Positions 1 through 8,542 of a DNA stretch of 14,301 nucleotides are shown piece after piece. The position numbers and the translations under genes are program-made. The notes under the pieces were generated by a model, which searched no databases, had not been told where the DNA came from, and worked only from the letters and a program-made list of their open reading frames with translations. Position 1 is the stretch's first letter; every line of letters begins with the position of its first letter. The DNA is from Sulfurovum sp. (GTDB lineage Bacteria > Campylobacterota > Campylobacteria > Campylobacterales > Sulfurovaceae), in contig JAUXGC010000022.1 of NCBI GenBank assembly GCA_030622375.1, positions 1 through 14,301 of the forward strand, in the 5' to 3' direction.

Positions 1-2
1 AG

Positions 3-1433
3 ATGGGTAAGTTTGTAAACAACACAGATGAGTTTTATAAATATTGTGAAGAGAATGAGGTTGAATTTGTAGATTTTAGATTTACAGATATTAAAGGTAC
101 ATGGCACCATATTTCATACCGTATGTCTGCGGTTGAGCCAAGTATGATTGAAGCTGGTTTCCCATTTGATGGCTCTTCCATTGAAAACTGGCAGCCAATT
201 GAAAAATCTGATATGGTACTTAAAGCAGATATTGGAACAGCGTTTTTAGATCCGTTTACTGCTGATTCAACAATCATCGTTATCTGTGATGTTTATGACA
301 TTTACAAAAATGAACTCTATGAGAGATGTCCAAGGTCTATTGCTAAAAAGACACTTAAATATATGGAAGAGTCTGGCGTGGGTGACGATGCATTTTTTGG
401 TCCTGAAAATGAATTTTTCATCTTTGATGATGTTAGAATTTGGTCTGATGTACACCAAACAGGTTACAGAGTAGACTCTGAAGAGGGTACATGGAATGAC
501 GCTACTGACATGGGAGACTATGGTAACATGGGTCACAGACCTGGACTCAAAGGTGGTTACTTCCCAGTAATGCCAATAGATACCATGGTTGACTTGCGTG
601 CTGAAATGATGCTCCTTCTTGAAGAAGTAGGCTTAACCGTAATGCTAGGTCACCACGAAGTTGCAATGGCACAAGGTGAGATAGGTATCAAGTATGCTGG
701 ACTCATAGAAGCAGCAGATAATGTTCAAAAATACAAATATGTTGTAAAAATGGTAGCACACCTTAATGGAAAAACTGCAACATTTATGCCTAAACCACTT
801 TATGGTGACAACGGTAACGGTATGCACGTACACCAATCAATCTGGAAAAAGGGCAAAAACCTTTTCTATAAAGAGGGTGAATATGCAAACCTTTCAGAAA
901 TGGCGTTACAGTATCTTGGTGGTATATTCAAACACTCTGGTGCAGTTGCAGCATTTACAAACCCAAGTACAAACTCATATAAAAGACTTGTTCCAGGGTT
1001 TGAAGCCCCATCTATCTTGACTTACTCTAGTCAAAACAGATCAGCTGCTTGTCGTATTCCTTATGGTTCTGGTGAGTATGCTACTAGAATTGAGACTAGA
1101 TTCCCAGACTCTGCATCATGTCCATACCTTTGTTTTGCAGTGCTTATGCTTGCAGGTCTTGATGGTATTAAAAATAAAGATGTGCCTGTTGGACCTATGG
1201 ATATTGACTTGTTTGAATTAACACTTGATGAAATCAAAGAAAAAAATATTCCTCAAATGCCTCGTACACTTAGAGAAGCGCTTGAAGGTCTTCGTGGTGA
1301 CTTTGAGTTCCTTAGACCAGTTATGTCTGATGAGTTTATCAACACATATAGAACATATATGTTCCACAGCCAAGTTCACCCAGATGAAGCTAGACCTACA
1401 GGATTTGAGTTTAAAACTACTTACTCTTGTTAA
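3..1433 (+). CDS. glnA: Glutamine synthetase, type I (GSI-beta-like), without the adenylylation tyrosine
   Basis: Cytoplasmic dodecameric enzyme that makes glutamine from glutamate, ammonia and ATP, the main entry point for ammonium nitrogen. The 476-residue protein is full length for the family. Visible motifs are FDGSSIENW (55-63), [10 protein letters not shown] (133-142), the metal-binding stretch around E219 and E226, [16 protein letters not shown] (264-279), the flexible-loop motif [17 protein letters not shown] (320-336) and the active-site arginine region R346-R351. The insertion at about 150-190 marks the GSI-beta subtype. In Escherichia coli a tyrosine in NLYDL is adenylylated by GlnE; here the equivalent is DLFEL with Phe404, so that control cannot operate. 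The ATG lies two bases from the window edge, so the ribosome site and promoter are not visible. The stop codon overlaps the stop of the convergent PBP gene by 4 nt. Confidence 0.98.
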   Translation: MGKFVNNTDEFYKYCEENEVEFVDFRFTDIKGTWHHISYRMSAVEPSMIEAGFPFDGSSIENWQPIEKSDMVLKADIGTAFLDPFTADSTIIVICDVYDIYKNELYERCPRSIAKKTLKYMEESGVGDDAFFGPENEFFIFDDVRIWSDVHQTGYRVDSEEGTWNDATDMGDYGNMGHRPGLKGGYFPVMPIDTMVDLRAEMMLLLEEVGLTVMLGHHEVAMAQGEIGIKYAGLIEAADNVQKYKYVVKMVAHLNGKTATFMPKPLYGDNGNGMHVHQSIWKKGKNLFYKEGEYANLSEMALQYLGGIFKHSGAVAAFTNPSTNSYKRLVPGFEAPSILTYSSQNRSAACRIPYGSGEYATRIETRFPDSASCPYLCFAVLMLAGLDGIKNKDVPVGPMDIDLFELTLDEIKEKNIPQMPRTLREALEGLRGDFEFLRPVMSDEFINTYRTYMFHSQVHPDEARPTGFEFKTTYSC

Positions 1434-3532
1434 AACAGTGTCCCACTATCTTCTGAAACCGGTACTTTAGGTACATTTCTTTTAGGATGTAGTGGGTCAT
1501 CCTCTTCTATTTTAAACTCTCCATCTATATTAAGTGTTTCCGCCGATCCAAACCCACTCTCTTGCTCAATACTGTACTCGTCAGTTGAAATGTACTCATA
1601 CTCATCTTGACTCTTTCGATATGAGGGTAGTGGAGAATTTTTTGTGTATAGTTCACTTTTCCCTTCATATACTCCCCTAAATACCCCTTGTGGTATATCA
1701 AACATACGTTTTGTATCTGGGTAGAGTTTAAGTAGTTTTTCATAATAGTATGCAAATGCTGGTGCGGCTAAAGCTCCACCAGTTGCTCCCCTTTTGGCTA
1801 TAGGCTTATTGTTATCTCTACCAAACCATACTACTGTCTCTATGGTTGGAGAGTAGCCACAAAACCATGCATCAATACTGTTGTTAGTCGTACCAGTCTT
1901 TCCGGCAAGTTCTATACCCCTGACTCTTGCATTTCTACCCGTACCCCTCTTGATTACATCCTGAAGTATATCTGTCATCAAATAAGCCTGTTCTGGTGTC
2001 GTAAAATTTGATATCTCTTTGGGTCTTGTTTCATAAATTACTGCACCCTCTTTAGAGATTATTTTACTAACCATTCTTGGCTCAATCATATGCCCTTTAT
2101 TGGCAAAGACTGAAAATATTTGTACCATTTTAAGAGGACTTAGCCCAAGGTTACCCAAAGCAATTGACATATCTCTAGGAATATGTGGCACATCTAAAAA
2201 AGCCAATCGTTTGCGTATGGTACTCACTCCCAAATCTGCTACCAAGTTAATGGTAGCAAGATTTCGTGAATGCACTAATGCCTCTCTGAGGGCAATAAAA
2301 CCTTGGAAGTTTCGTTCATAGTTCCTAGGTGCCCATATCTTTGGTTTTCCTTTATAGTAATACTGAAATGTTCTTGCTAAGTCAGTCAAAGGGGCTGCAG
2401 GGTTGTAGCCCATATCTAACGCTGTTTGATATATAAATGGTTTAAAGGCAGAACCAGGTTGTCGCTTAGACTGTGTTACTCGATTAAAAGCCGACCTCTT
2501 ATAATCTGCACCACCTACCATAGCCAATATGTCACCTGTCTTGCTCTCTACTGCTACAAAAGCAATATTGAGTGTAGATGTTTCAGGATTCTCTTTATAT
2601 TTTTTTAGTGCTTTTTTATAGGCAAATATCGCGGCATCTCTTGCAATGGCCTGTTGTTTCATATCTATAGTAGTATAGATTTGATATCCACCTGTACGAA
2701 TATCTCCAAGTTTTCCATTAAATCGCCTTAACACTTCATCAACAATATAAGGTGCTATATTTTGCGTTAGTGTTGTCTTATAGACTTTGGGCGACTCTTT
2801 TACCGCTTTGAGATAATCACTCTGTGTAATCCATCCTATACTTTTCATACGATAAAGCACACTATTTGCACGATTTAATGCACGCTTGTAGTGTCTTAAT
2901 GGATTGAAATAGCTTGGTGCATTGGGAAGACCCACTAATATAGCTGCTTCTTTATGCGTAAGCTCACTTAACTCTTTGTGAAAATAACCATCAGCAGCAG
3001 TTTTTACTCCAAAATAGTTATTGCCGTATGAGATTTCATTGAGATATCTCTCAATAATATCCTCTTTACTTAACTCATGTTCAATTTTGAGTGCCAAAAT
3101 AGCCTCTTTTAACTTACGAGCCAATTTTTTTTCATTAGATAAAAGTTTATTTTTAATAAGTTGCTGAGTAAGTGTGCTTCCACCTTCCACAAAACTGCCT
3201 GCTTGAATATCTTTTACTATGGCTCTCAAAATCGCATCTGGATTAACACCATTATGCTCAAAAAACTTCGTATCTTCCATGGCAATAAGCCCTTCAACCA
3301 AAAAACTTGGGAGCTCATCATACCTAGCATAAAGACGGTGTTGTTTTTTAAAAACGTATGCAAGTTTTGTACCATTTCTGTCTAATATAACAGAGGATAT
3401 TTCTGGTTTATAGTTAATAAGCTTATCTGCATCCAAAGATACCTCTTCATATGCATAGATAAATGCTGCTACTAAAGCTATAGCAAAAACTATCACTAAA
3501 ACAATAGAACCCTTAATTAAACTACTTAACAC
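1430..3532 (-). CDS. pbpA: Class A penicillin-binding protein (PBP1A type, bifunctional)
   Basis: Inner-membrane enzyme that polymerises glycan strands from lipid II and cross-links their peptides in the periplasm. The 700-residue protein has an N-terminal membrane anchor (about 5-27). A GT51 glycosyltransferase domain (about 55-230) follows, with catalytic Glu86 in MEDTKFFEH, then [13 protein letters not shown] (116-128) and the second acidic motif RYLNEISYG (162-170). The transpeptidase domain (about 320-605) has nucleophile Ser361 in SAFK (361-364), SRN (422-424) and KTGT (545-548). The last ~70 residues are an acidic, Tyr/Ser-rich low-complexity tail with 14 Asp/Glu against one Lys in 641-680. 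The start is GTG, with AAAGGG five bases upstream. It is the last gene of the alaS-to-PBP string, 27 nt after bioF. The product is mrcA/ponA-like; the symbol pbpA follows Campylobacter usage. Confidence 0.95.
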   Translation of the reverse strand: MLSSLIKGSIVLVIVFAIALVAAFIYAYEEVSLDADKLINYKPEISSVILDRNGTKLAYVFKKQHRLYARYDELPSFLVEGLIAMEDTKFFEHNGVNPDAILRAIVKDIQAGSFVEGGSTLTQQLIKNKLLSNEKKLARKLKEAILALKIEHELSKEDIIERYLNEISYGNNYFGVKTAADGYFHKELSELTHKEAAILVGLPNAPSYFNPLRHYKRALNRANSVLYRMKSIGWITQSDYLKAVKESPKVYKTTLTQNIAPYIVDEVLRRFNGKLGDIRTGGYQIYTTIDMKQQAIARDAAIFAYKKALKKYKENPETSTLNIAFVAVESKTGDILAMVGGADYKRSAFNRVTQSKRQPGSAFKPFIYQTALDMGYNPAAPLTDLARTFQYYYKGKPKIWAPRNYERNFQGFIALREALVHSRNLATINLVADLGVSTIRKRLAFLDVPHIPRDMSIALGNLGLSPLKMVQIFSVFANKGHMIEPRMVSKIISKEGAVIYETRPKEISNFTTPEQAYLMTDILQDVIKRGTGRNARVRGIELAGKTGTTNNSIDAWFCGYSPTIETVVWFGRDNNKPIAKRGATGGALAAPAFAYYYEKLLKLYPDTKRMFDIPQGVFRGVYEGKSELYTKNSPLPSYRKSQDEYEYISTDEYSIEQESGFGSAETLNIDGEFKIEEDDPLHPKRNVPKVPVSEDSGTLF

Positions 3533-3559
3533 AGAAACCCTTTAGTTATATTGTCTTAT

Positions 3560-4654
3560 TTATTGTATCGTGTTATGACTAATAAATACCAATGTATCTT
3601 GAAGCTTTTTTGTAGAGACGCTCAAGTTCAATATCACCCTAAGCATGGGAGTATTGACCGTAGGCTGACGTATGGCTCCCACCAAATAACCTTGAGATAT
3701 CAATCTTCTTTGCATAGATAGAGCTGACTCATTATTTAGCATCACAATAGGCAGTATTAAGCTATGGCACTGAACACCTATATCTTTTTTGACAACTGCC
3801 TGTCTCTTTAAAATCTTTTTTGTATATTTTTTGACATTTTTTTGTATATGTTTCAGATTTACCAAAGCTAATGCAGTATCAAAAACAGAAGGAGCAGTAG
3901 AGTATATGATAGGTTTTGCTCTATTTTCCAAAAAACTTATAATATTTTTAGAAGCTAAAATATATGCTCCATACGAGCCGTACGCCTTTCCTAGTGTACC
4001 CATCTTTATGTGTCTTTCAGTGATATTGATATGGTAATACTCAAAAATACCCAATAGTTTTGCACCTATTACCCCTGCACTATGTGCCTCATCTACGATA
4101 AGAAGCGCTTCTGTCTCATCTGCGAGATCAAATATCTCTTTTTTACAAAGCTCCCCACTCATAGAGTAGACACCCTCAACCGCAATTACCTGCCTTTTGG
4201 CAGGATAAGATAGCAGCTTTTTACTCAAATCATCCACATCATTATGAGAAAAAGTTACAACCCTATCTCCCAAAAGTTGTGAAGCCATCACGCCACTTGC
4301 ATGATACTCTTCATCTATAAAAAGTATATCACCTTTACGAACCAAGGCTTCTATGAGTGACATATTGGCAAGAAATCCAGAGCCTACTACTAACCCCTCT
4401 TCAAATCCATTATACTCTGCGATTGTCTCTTCAAATAGTTTATGTATAGGATGATAACCATTGACAAGCATACTTGCTTTAGAACTTAATGTATTATACT
4501 TTTTAACTAATTTTACTGCTTTGCCAAACTGCTTTTTACTACGCGACAGTCCCAAATAATCATTAGAAGCCAAGTCATCCAAACTATCATCAAAAAGTTT
4601 ACGCTCTCTAAATCTTCCCGCTTTTTTAAGGGCTTTTATTTCACTTTCATACAT
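3560..4654 (-). CDS. bioF: 8-amino-7-oxononanoate synthase (alpha-oxoamine synthase family)
   Basis: PLP-dependent condensing enzyme; BioF joins pimeloyl-ACP or pimeloyl-CoA with alanine to give 8-amino-7-oxononanoate in biotin synthesis. At 364 residues it is slightly shorter than the usual 380-400. Motifs are NDYLGL (31-36), GYHPIHKLFEE (66-76), GSGFLANMS (91-99), VDEAHSAG (187-194, with Asp188 and His191 expected at the cofactor) and TLGKAYGSYGA (220-230), where Lys223 should form the PLP aldimine. The late motif IRQPTVNTPMLR (328-339) is the family's usual IRPPTVP..RLR. The ATG directly follows the maf stop codon (TAAATG), with AAAGGA about ten bases upstream inside maf, so translation is probably coupled. 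Other family members (2-amino-3-ketobutyrate CoA ligase, ALA or sphinganine-type synthases) cannot be fully excluded from motifs alone. No other biotin gene lies in the window. Confidence 0.85.
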   Translation of the reverse strand: MYESEIKALKKAGRFRERKLFDDSLDDLASNDYLGLSRSKKQFGKAVKLVKKYNTLSSKASMLVNGYHPIHKLFEETIAEYNGFEEGLVVGSGFLANMSLIEALVRKGDILFIDEEYHASGVMASQLLGDRVVTFSHNDVDDLSKKLLSYPAKRQVIAVEGVYSMSGELCKKEIFDLADETEALLIVDEAHSAGVIGAKLLGIFEYYHINITERHIKMGTLGKAYGSYGAYILASKNIISFLENRAKPIIYSTAPSVFDTALALVNLKHIQKNVKKYTKKILKRQAVVKKDIGVQCHSLILPIVMLNNESALSMQRRLISQGYLVGAIRQPTVNTPMLRVILNLSVSTKKLQDTLVFISHNTIQ

Positions 4655-5212
4655 TTAATTCAAATCCTTTAACCATGGCAATAAAACTTCAACCTGTAAA
4701 CCCATCGCCGTACTTTCATGCCCCTCAACGGACTTTATGTACTTTTTACAAAAACCTTCCACCATGCAGGCGCCTGCTTTACCTCGCCACAAGCCACCCT
4801 CCAAATAAGCTTCCAAATCATCTTTTTCAAATTTACTAAAGTGGTAATATGTTGCAGAGACATCTGAAAAGGCTAGAGTTTTTGATTTGTAGTGCACTGA
4901 AGAGATGATGGAAATCGTGGAGCCACTTTGTATCTTCAATATACGCCTTGCATCTTCAATATCTTTTGCTTTACGCAAGATAGAGCCACCAGCTGCCGCA
5001 ATCACTGTATCGGCACAAAGTAAAGGCATTTCTAAACCAAACTCACGTATAGCCGCATCTAACTTGCCTTTACTAGCAGTGTAAACAAAATCTTTTGCAA
5101 TAGTAGAACTAATCTGATCTTCATCATAATCAGGTGATTTTTGGATGAAGTCAATACCGAAGTTATTAAGTAGTAAAGCACGAGAGGGAGAATTAGAAGC
5201 AAGATGTATCAT
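4655..5212 (-). CDS. maf: Maf-family nucleoside triphosphate pyrophosphatase
   Basis: Cytoplasmic house-cleaning enzyme of the Maf/YhdE/YceF family, which hydrolyses non-canonical or methylated nucleoside triphosphates to monophosphates. The exact substrate cannot be read from the sequence. From the chosen ATG the protein has 185 residues, with SNSPSR (6-11), CADT (66-69, with the conserved Asp68), Lys81 in RKAKD and GKAGACMVEG (144-153). RKAKD replaces the common GKP motif, and a similar sequence occurs in Campylobacter Maf as I recall it. The reading frame stays open upstream to a TTG at 5251, but those 13 codons translate the REPIN-like repeat. The family N-terminus is M-I-x-LAS-x-SP, which fits the ATG at 5212 with a weak GGGAAA site upstream. 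The gene abuts bioF with no gap. The hairpin pair lies just upstream. Confidence 0.92.
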   Translation of the reverse strand: MIHLASNSPSRALLLNNFGIDFIQKSPDYDEDQISSTIAKDFVYTASKGKLDAAIREFGLEMPLLCADTVIAAAGGSILRKAKDIEDARRILKIQSGSTISIISSVHYKSKTLAFSDVSATYYHFSKFEKDDLEAYLEGGLWRGKAGACMVEGFCKKYIKSVEGHESTAMGLQVEVLLPWLKDLN

Positions 5213-5227
5213 AGATATTTCCCGTAG

Positions 5228-5249
5228 GGTGTTGTGTCCCCACAACACC
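5228..5249. repeat. REP-like hairpin 1 (perfect 9-bp stem)
   Basis: Arms GGTGTTGTG (5228-5236) and CACAACACC (5241-5249) pair perfectly around a TCCC loop. On the minus-strand transcript the loop is GGGA, a GNRA tetraloop sequence that should stabilise the hairpin. It ends 15 nt before the maf ATG. There is no T-run after it on either strand, so it does not look like an intrinsic terminator. Confidence 0.9.
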
Positions 5250-5268
5250 AAATGGGTACAATATTAAA

Positions 5269-5290
5269 GGTGCTGTAAGGATACAACACC
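5269..5290. repeat. REP-like hairpin 2 (9-bp stem with one wobble)
   Basis: Arms GGTGCTGTA (5269-5277) and TACAACACC (5282-5290) surround an AGGA loop. The single mismatch on the + strand (C5273 against A5286) becomes a G-U wobble in the minus-strand transcript, so the hairpin is fully paired in the RNA of the flanking genes. It begins directly after the stop codon of the CopD-like gene. Confidence 0.85.
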
Positions 5291-5818
5291 CTACAGTCCT
5301 CTCAAACTTACACCCGTCCAAAGCGCTACAAGACCTAAGATAATATTCAGTGGTAACAGTACATTAGGAATCCAACTTAATTGTGCTTTTGCTAGTTTCA
5401 TTTCACCTTTTCTAAACAACTTCCACGCTTCTGCTCGTTTGACATACATATAGGTGTAGTTCACTGCCATAATGGTCCAAATAATCTCTTTAGAAAGAAA
5501 AAGTGTTTTTAAATCTCCATTGTGTCCACCTGTAGCTATCGCCATCATCAAACCTGTGGCAAATAAAATTATAATGAAAGGCATCACAAGGTTAAACAAC
5601 CTACCCGTTGTTTGTAAGGTGATACCCAATCTCTGTATGGGTTCCAGCATTTTAGACATTACATCACTTTGCAACATCTCTTCTGCTGTCACACCACCTC
5701 TACTAATAACAGGATGCACTGCCACACGAATCGCTATCATGCCACCTACCCAGATAAAGGCAGATAGTACATGCAAAAAGACGATGAAATGCCCATAGTT
5801 GTTGAAGAATTCTGTCAT
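5291..5818 (-). CDS. CopD-like four-helix integral membrane protein, function unknown
   Basis: A 175-residue inner-membrane protein with four predicted helices at about 10-30, 74-95, 110-127 and 150-170. Helix 1 carries FLHVLSAFIWVGGM (14-27). An H-x6-W-V-G-G pattern of this kind is typical of CopD-type membrane domains and related small haem- or copper-linked membrane proteins. Basic loops (RVAVHP, KRAEAWKLFRKGEMK) fit the positive-inside rule for a cytoplasmic side. I do not recognise a specific function; a metal or haem role would rest on His16 and His35 only. The ATG lies 2 nt after the alaS stop codon, so translation is probably coupled to alaS. The TAG stop is formed by the GTAG foot of the REPIN-like element, suggesting the original C-terminus may have been altered by its insertion. 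Confidence 0.8.
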   Translation of the reverse strand: MTEFFNNYGHFIVFLHVLSAFIWVGGMIAIRVAVHPVISRGGVTAEEMLQSDVMSKMLEPIQRLGITLQTTGRLFNLVMPFIIILFATGLMMAIATGGHNGDLKTLFLSKEIIWTIMAVNYTYMYVKRAEAWKLFRKGEMKLAKAQLSWIPNVLLPLNIILGLVALWTGVSLRGL

Positions 5819-5820
5819 AT

Positions 5821-8412
5821 TTAATTGCCGCCTTCAAGGATGTCACTTAAATATACTTTTGCCTCTTCAAGTGCAACGGTAATCTTGGAAGTATCTTTTC
5901 CACCTGCTTGTGCAAAGTCAGGACGTCCACCACCACCACCACCAACAATCGGTGCGATAGACTTAATCCAATCTCCTGCTTTAATAGGTGTGTTTTTAGA
6001 ACCTGCTGCAAGCATCACTTTGTCACCTTTTTTCATAAAAAGCATCACGGCAATGTTCTCATACCTGTTTTTAAGCTCATCTATCATAGTTTTAATATCA
6101 CCATTTTCAACTTCTTCTACGACGATATTTACCCCATTGACTTCTACTACACTCAACTCTTTTTGGCTAGAACTCATCACTGAAGTCAGTTCGCTTTTAA
6201 GTGTTTTTACTTGCTCTTTGAGCTTAGCTATTCCTGCTAACGGGTTTACATTTTTAAGTTCTATTTTGATGTCATTCAAATCATCTCTTAATTCTTTTAC
6301 TGCAACCACAGCTGCATTTCCACAAATGGCTTCTATACGCCTAACCCCGGCAGAGACACCTGACTCTTTTTTTATCATAAAAAGTCCTATTTGAGATACA
6401 TTAGAGACATGCGTGCCTCCACAAAGTTCAGTAGAAGCATCACCCATGCTTACAACTCTTACCTCATCCCCATACTTTTCACCAAAGAGTGCCATAGCCC
6501 CAGAGTTTTTGGCTTCTTCTATACTCATCACTTCTGTTTTTGCCAGTAGTGCTCTGCTTATTTTGTCGTTTACCCATGCTTCTACTTTTGCTATTTCATC
6601 ACTTGTCATTGCTTGAGGATGAGAAAAATCAAAACGCAATCTTTTGTCATCATTGAGTGAACCTGCTTGAGATATGTGGTCACCTAAAATATCTCTAAGT
6701 GCTGCATGGAGTAAATGTGTTGCTGAGTGATGTTTCTCTATCTCTGTACGTGCTACATTTACAATGGCTTCTACAGTGTCACCCAAAGACAACTTCCCTT
6801 CAACTTCAGACATATTCATTTCAAGAAATTTTTTAGTATCCAATACCTTGACTTTGGCAAACTCAGTCACAGTTTCAGTTCTCTGAACCTGTCTAAGTGT
6901 TCCACTATCTCCAACTTGTCCTCCTGACTCTGCATAAAATGGCGTATTGTCAAGAAATACCCAACCTTTGCCGTCTATACTATCTGTATGCCTAAATGAC
7001 TCATCAAGAAGTGCTAACACTTTTGCAGAAGATGAAGTGCTTTCATACCCCACAAAGGCATTAGTGCCAAATTCCTCTTTTATCACCTTAAAGTCACCAG
7101 TAGTCGCTACATCCCCAGTGCCTTTCCAGTTGGCTTTAGATTGTGTTTTTTGGGCTTGCATTTTTCTATCGAACGTATCTATATCAAGGATAATCTCTTT
7201 CTCTCGAAGCATATCTTCAGTCAAATCAAGAGGAAAACCATAAGTATCATAAAGTTTAAAAGCCACCTCTCCATTGAAAGTATCGCTTGTCTTTTCCAAC
7301 TCTTTATTAAAGAGTGTGATTCCTGCTTCTATGGTATCAAAAAAACGCTCCTCTTCAAGCTTCATAGAGGTTTTAATAGATTCTGCTTTTGTGCCTAAAT
7401 ATGCATAGTGTTCACCCATTATAGACACGAGTATCTCTACTAGTTTAAATATAAACGGTTTACGCAATCCAAGCAAATACCCATGACGAATAGCCCGACG
7501 CATAATACGACGCAAGACATACCCTCTCCCCTCTTTGTCAAAATTCACACCTTGTGCAAGAAGAAATGAGCATGAACGAATATGATCTGCGATGACACGG
7601 TAACTAGCAGAATTCGACGCATCATAATCATATGATACCCCGACCAAATCTCCTATAGCATTAAGCAGTGGTTGGAAAAGAGAAGAGTGGTAGTTGTTTA
7701 GTTTGCCCTCTTTAATGGCAACAACACGCTCTAGCCCCATACCTGTATCAATGCTAGGTTCTGGAAGTGGGCTTAAGGTACCATTTTCATCTCTGAAATA
7801 CTGCATAAATACAAGATTCCAAATCTCCAAAAATCTATCACCATCTCCACCTATTTTATCTTCAGGACCAGAGAAGTTCTCTTCGCCTTGATCATAAAAA
7901 ATCTCAGAACAAGGACCGCAAGGACCAGTATCTCCCATTTGCCAAAAATTATCTTTGTCACCAAAACGGATGATACGCTCTAGAGCAATGTGTTCTGCCC
8001 AAAAATCAAAAGCTTCATCATCGCTATCATGCACAGTAACCCAAAGTTTCTCTATAGGAAGATTTAAATACTTTTCATCTGTAAGGAACTCCCAAGCATA
8101 GGCTATAGCTTCTTTTTTAAAATAATCTCCAAAAGAGAAATTTCCCAACATTTCAAAAAAAGTATGATGTCTTGCGGTATAACCTACATTATCAAGGTCA
8201 TTGTGTTTTCCGCCTGCTCTAATACATGTTTGAGAAGAGACTGCTCTTGGTATAGCAGGCACAGGTGCATCACCAGTAAAAATATTTTTAAATTGAACCA
8301 TACCCGCATTAGTAAAAAGTAGTGTTGCGTCATCTGGTACAAGAGGAGAGCTCTCTATAAGTTCGTGTCCTCTGTTTTGAAAAAAGTCTAAATATTCTTT
8401 TCTAATATCCAT
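5821..8412 (-). CDS. alaS: Alanyl-tRNA synthetase
   Basis: Class II synthetase that charges tRNA-Ala in the cytoplasm and hydrolyses mischarged Ser- or Gly-tRNA-Ala. At 863 residues it is full length (E. coli 876). The aminoacylation core includes [14 protein letters not shown] (35-48), [13 protein letters not shown] (65-77), [17 protein letters not shown] (82-98) and the motif 3 region DTGMGLERV (222-230). The editing domain has zinc-ligand candidates His562, His566, Cys664 and His668 in HSATH and CGGTH, each offset by two from E. coli. The C-Ala domain ends with the glycine-rich [15 protein letters not shown] (824-838). The ATG has AGGA about ten bases upstream. It is the first gene of the minus-strand string, 130 nt downstream of murG, with a possible promoter in that gap. 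Nothing is missing relative to the family. Confidence 0.98.
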   Translation of the reverse strand: MDIRKEYLDFFQNRGHELIESSPLVPDDATLLFTNAGMVQFKNIFTGDAPVPAIPRAVSSQTCIRAGGKHNDLDNVGYTARHHTFFEMLGNFSFGDYFKKEAIAYAWEFLTDEKYLNLPIEKLWVTVHDSDDEAFDFWAEHIALERIIRFGDKDNFWQMGDTGPCGPCSEIFYDQGEENFSGPEDKIGGDGDRFLEIWNLVFMQYFRDENGTLSPLPEPSIDTGMGLERVVAIKEGKLNNYHSSLFQPLLNAIGDLVGVSYDYDASNSASYRVIADHIRSCSFLLAQGVNFDKEGRGYVLRRIMRRAIRHGYLLGLRKPFIFKLVEILVSIMGEHYAYLGTKAESIKTSMKLEEERFFDTIEAGITLFNKELEKTSDTFNGEVAFKLYDTYGFPLDLTEDMLREKEIILDIDTFDRKMQAQKTQSKANWKGTGDVATTGDFKVIKEEFGTNAFVGYESTSSSAKVLALLDESFRHTDSIDGKGWVFLDNTPFYAESGGQVGDSGTLRQVQRTETVTEFAKVKVLDTKKFLEMNMSEVEGKLSLGDTVEAIVNVARTEIEKHHSATHLLHAALRDILGDHISQAGSLNDDKRLRFDFSHPQAMTSDEIAKVEAWVNDKISRALLAKTEVMSIEEAKNSGAMALFGEKYGDEVRVVSMGDASTELCGGTHVSNVSQIGLFMIKKESGVSAGVRRIEAICGNAAVVAVKELRDDLNDIKIELKNVNPLAGIAKLKEQVKTLKSELTSVMSSSQKELSVVEVNGVNIVVEEVENGDIKTMIDELKNRYENIAVMLFMKKGDKVMLAAGSKNTPIKAGDWIKSIAPIVGGGGGGRPDFAQAGGKDTSKITVALEEAKVYLSDILEGGN

Positions 8413-8452
8413 TGAAAAAACGTCCTAAAATTATTTTATGTAAATTAGAGAT

Positions 8453-8458
8453 ATTTTA
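8453..8458 (-). promoter_or_regulatory. Possible -10 element for alaS
   Basis: On the minus strand TAAAAT lies about 40 nt before the alaS ATG and is preceded by a T-rich stretch. Campylobacterota sigma-70 promoters usually have a clear -10 and no defined -35. The 130-bp murG-alaS gap is AT-rich throughout, and a second TAAAAT occurs at 8513-8508, so chance matches are likely. No convincing murG terminator is visible, only an AT-only stem. Confidence 0.35.
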
Positions 8459-8542
8459 GCCAAATTGTAGTTATTGGGAGATAAAAAACAGATAAGAAAA
8501 ATAAACTATTTTAGGCTACATTGTCTAGTCTTGTTATTGTAA

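Larger units (their letters stand above)
5224..5294. repeat. REPIN-like element: two inverted REP hairpins with GTAG feet
   Basis: A 71-bp non-coding element between the CopD-like gene and maf. The left hairpin (5228-5249) and right hairpin (5269-5290) have closely related 9-bp arms of the form GGTGYTGTR, each with a 4-nt loop, separated by a 19-nt AT-rich spacer (5250-5268). Each hairpin has GTAG at its outer 5' foot: 5224-5227 on the + strand, and 5294-5291 on the - strand. The two halves are therefore inverted copies: 5224-5239 matches the reverse complement of 5279-5294 at 15 of 16 positions. A GTAG tetranucleotide followed by a palindrome, paired in inverted orientation, is the established architecture of REP doublets (REPINs) dispersed by RAYT transposases. 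No RAYT gene is in the window, and copy number in the genome cannot be seen, so the class is inferred from structure. Confidence 0.75.

Noticed and set aside
5228-5249. Left hairpin as a Rho-independent terminator
   Set aside because: No T-run follows on either strand; the stem belongs to the larger paired element with GTAG feet.
5213-5251. TTG start adding 13 residues to Maf
   Set aside because: The codons lie in the repeat element, and the family N-terminus begins at the internal ATG at 5212.
5927-5944. Perfect trinucleotide tandem repeat (CCA x6)
   Set aside because: It encodes the glycine run GGGGGGRPD of the alanyl-tRNA synthetase C-Ala domain, which is conserved in the family; not a phase-variable tract as far as can be seen.
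5825-6394. Open frame of 189 codons on the plus strand inside alaS
   Set aside because: It is antisense to the conserved editing and C-Ala regions of alaS, has a Ser/Thr/Pro-rich low-quality translation and no family features; a shadow frame.
8424-8516. Repeated TATTTTAG boxes and a CCTAAAAT/ATTTTAGG inverted pair between murG and alaS
   Set aside because: Short, AT-rich and expected by chance in DNA of this composition; one copy may simply be a -10 element.
8480-8520. Possible terminator after murG
   Set aside because: The only stem found is an AT-only AAAATA/TATTTT pair; too weak to call an intrinsic terminator.
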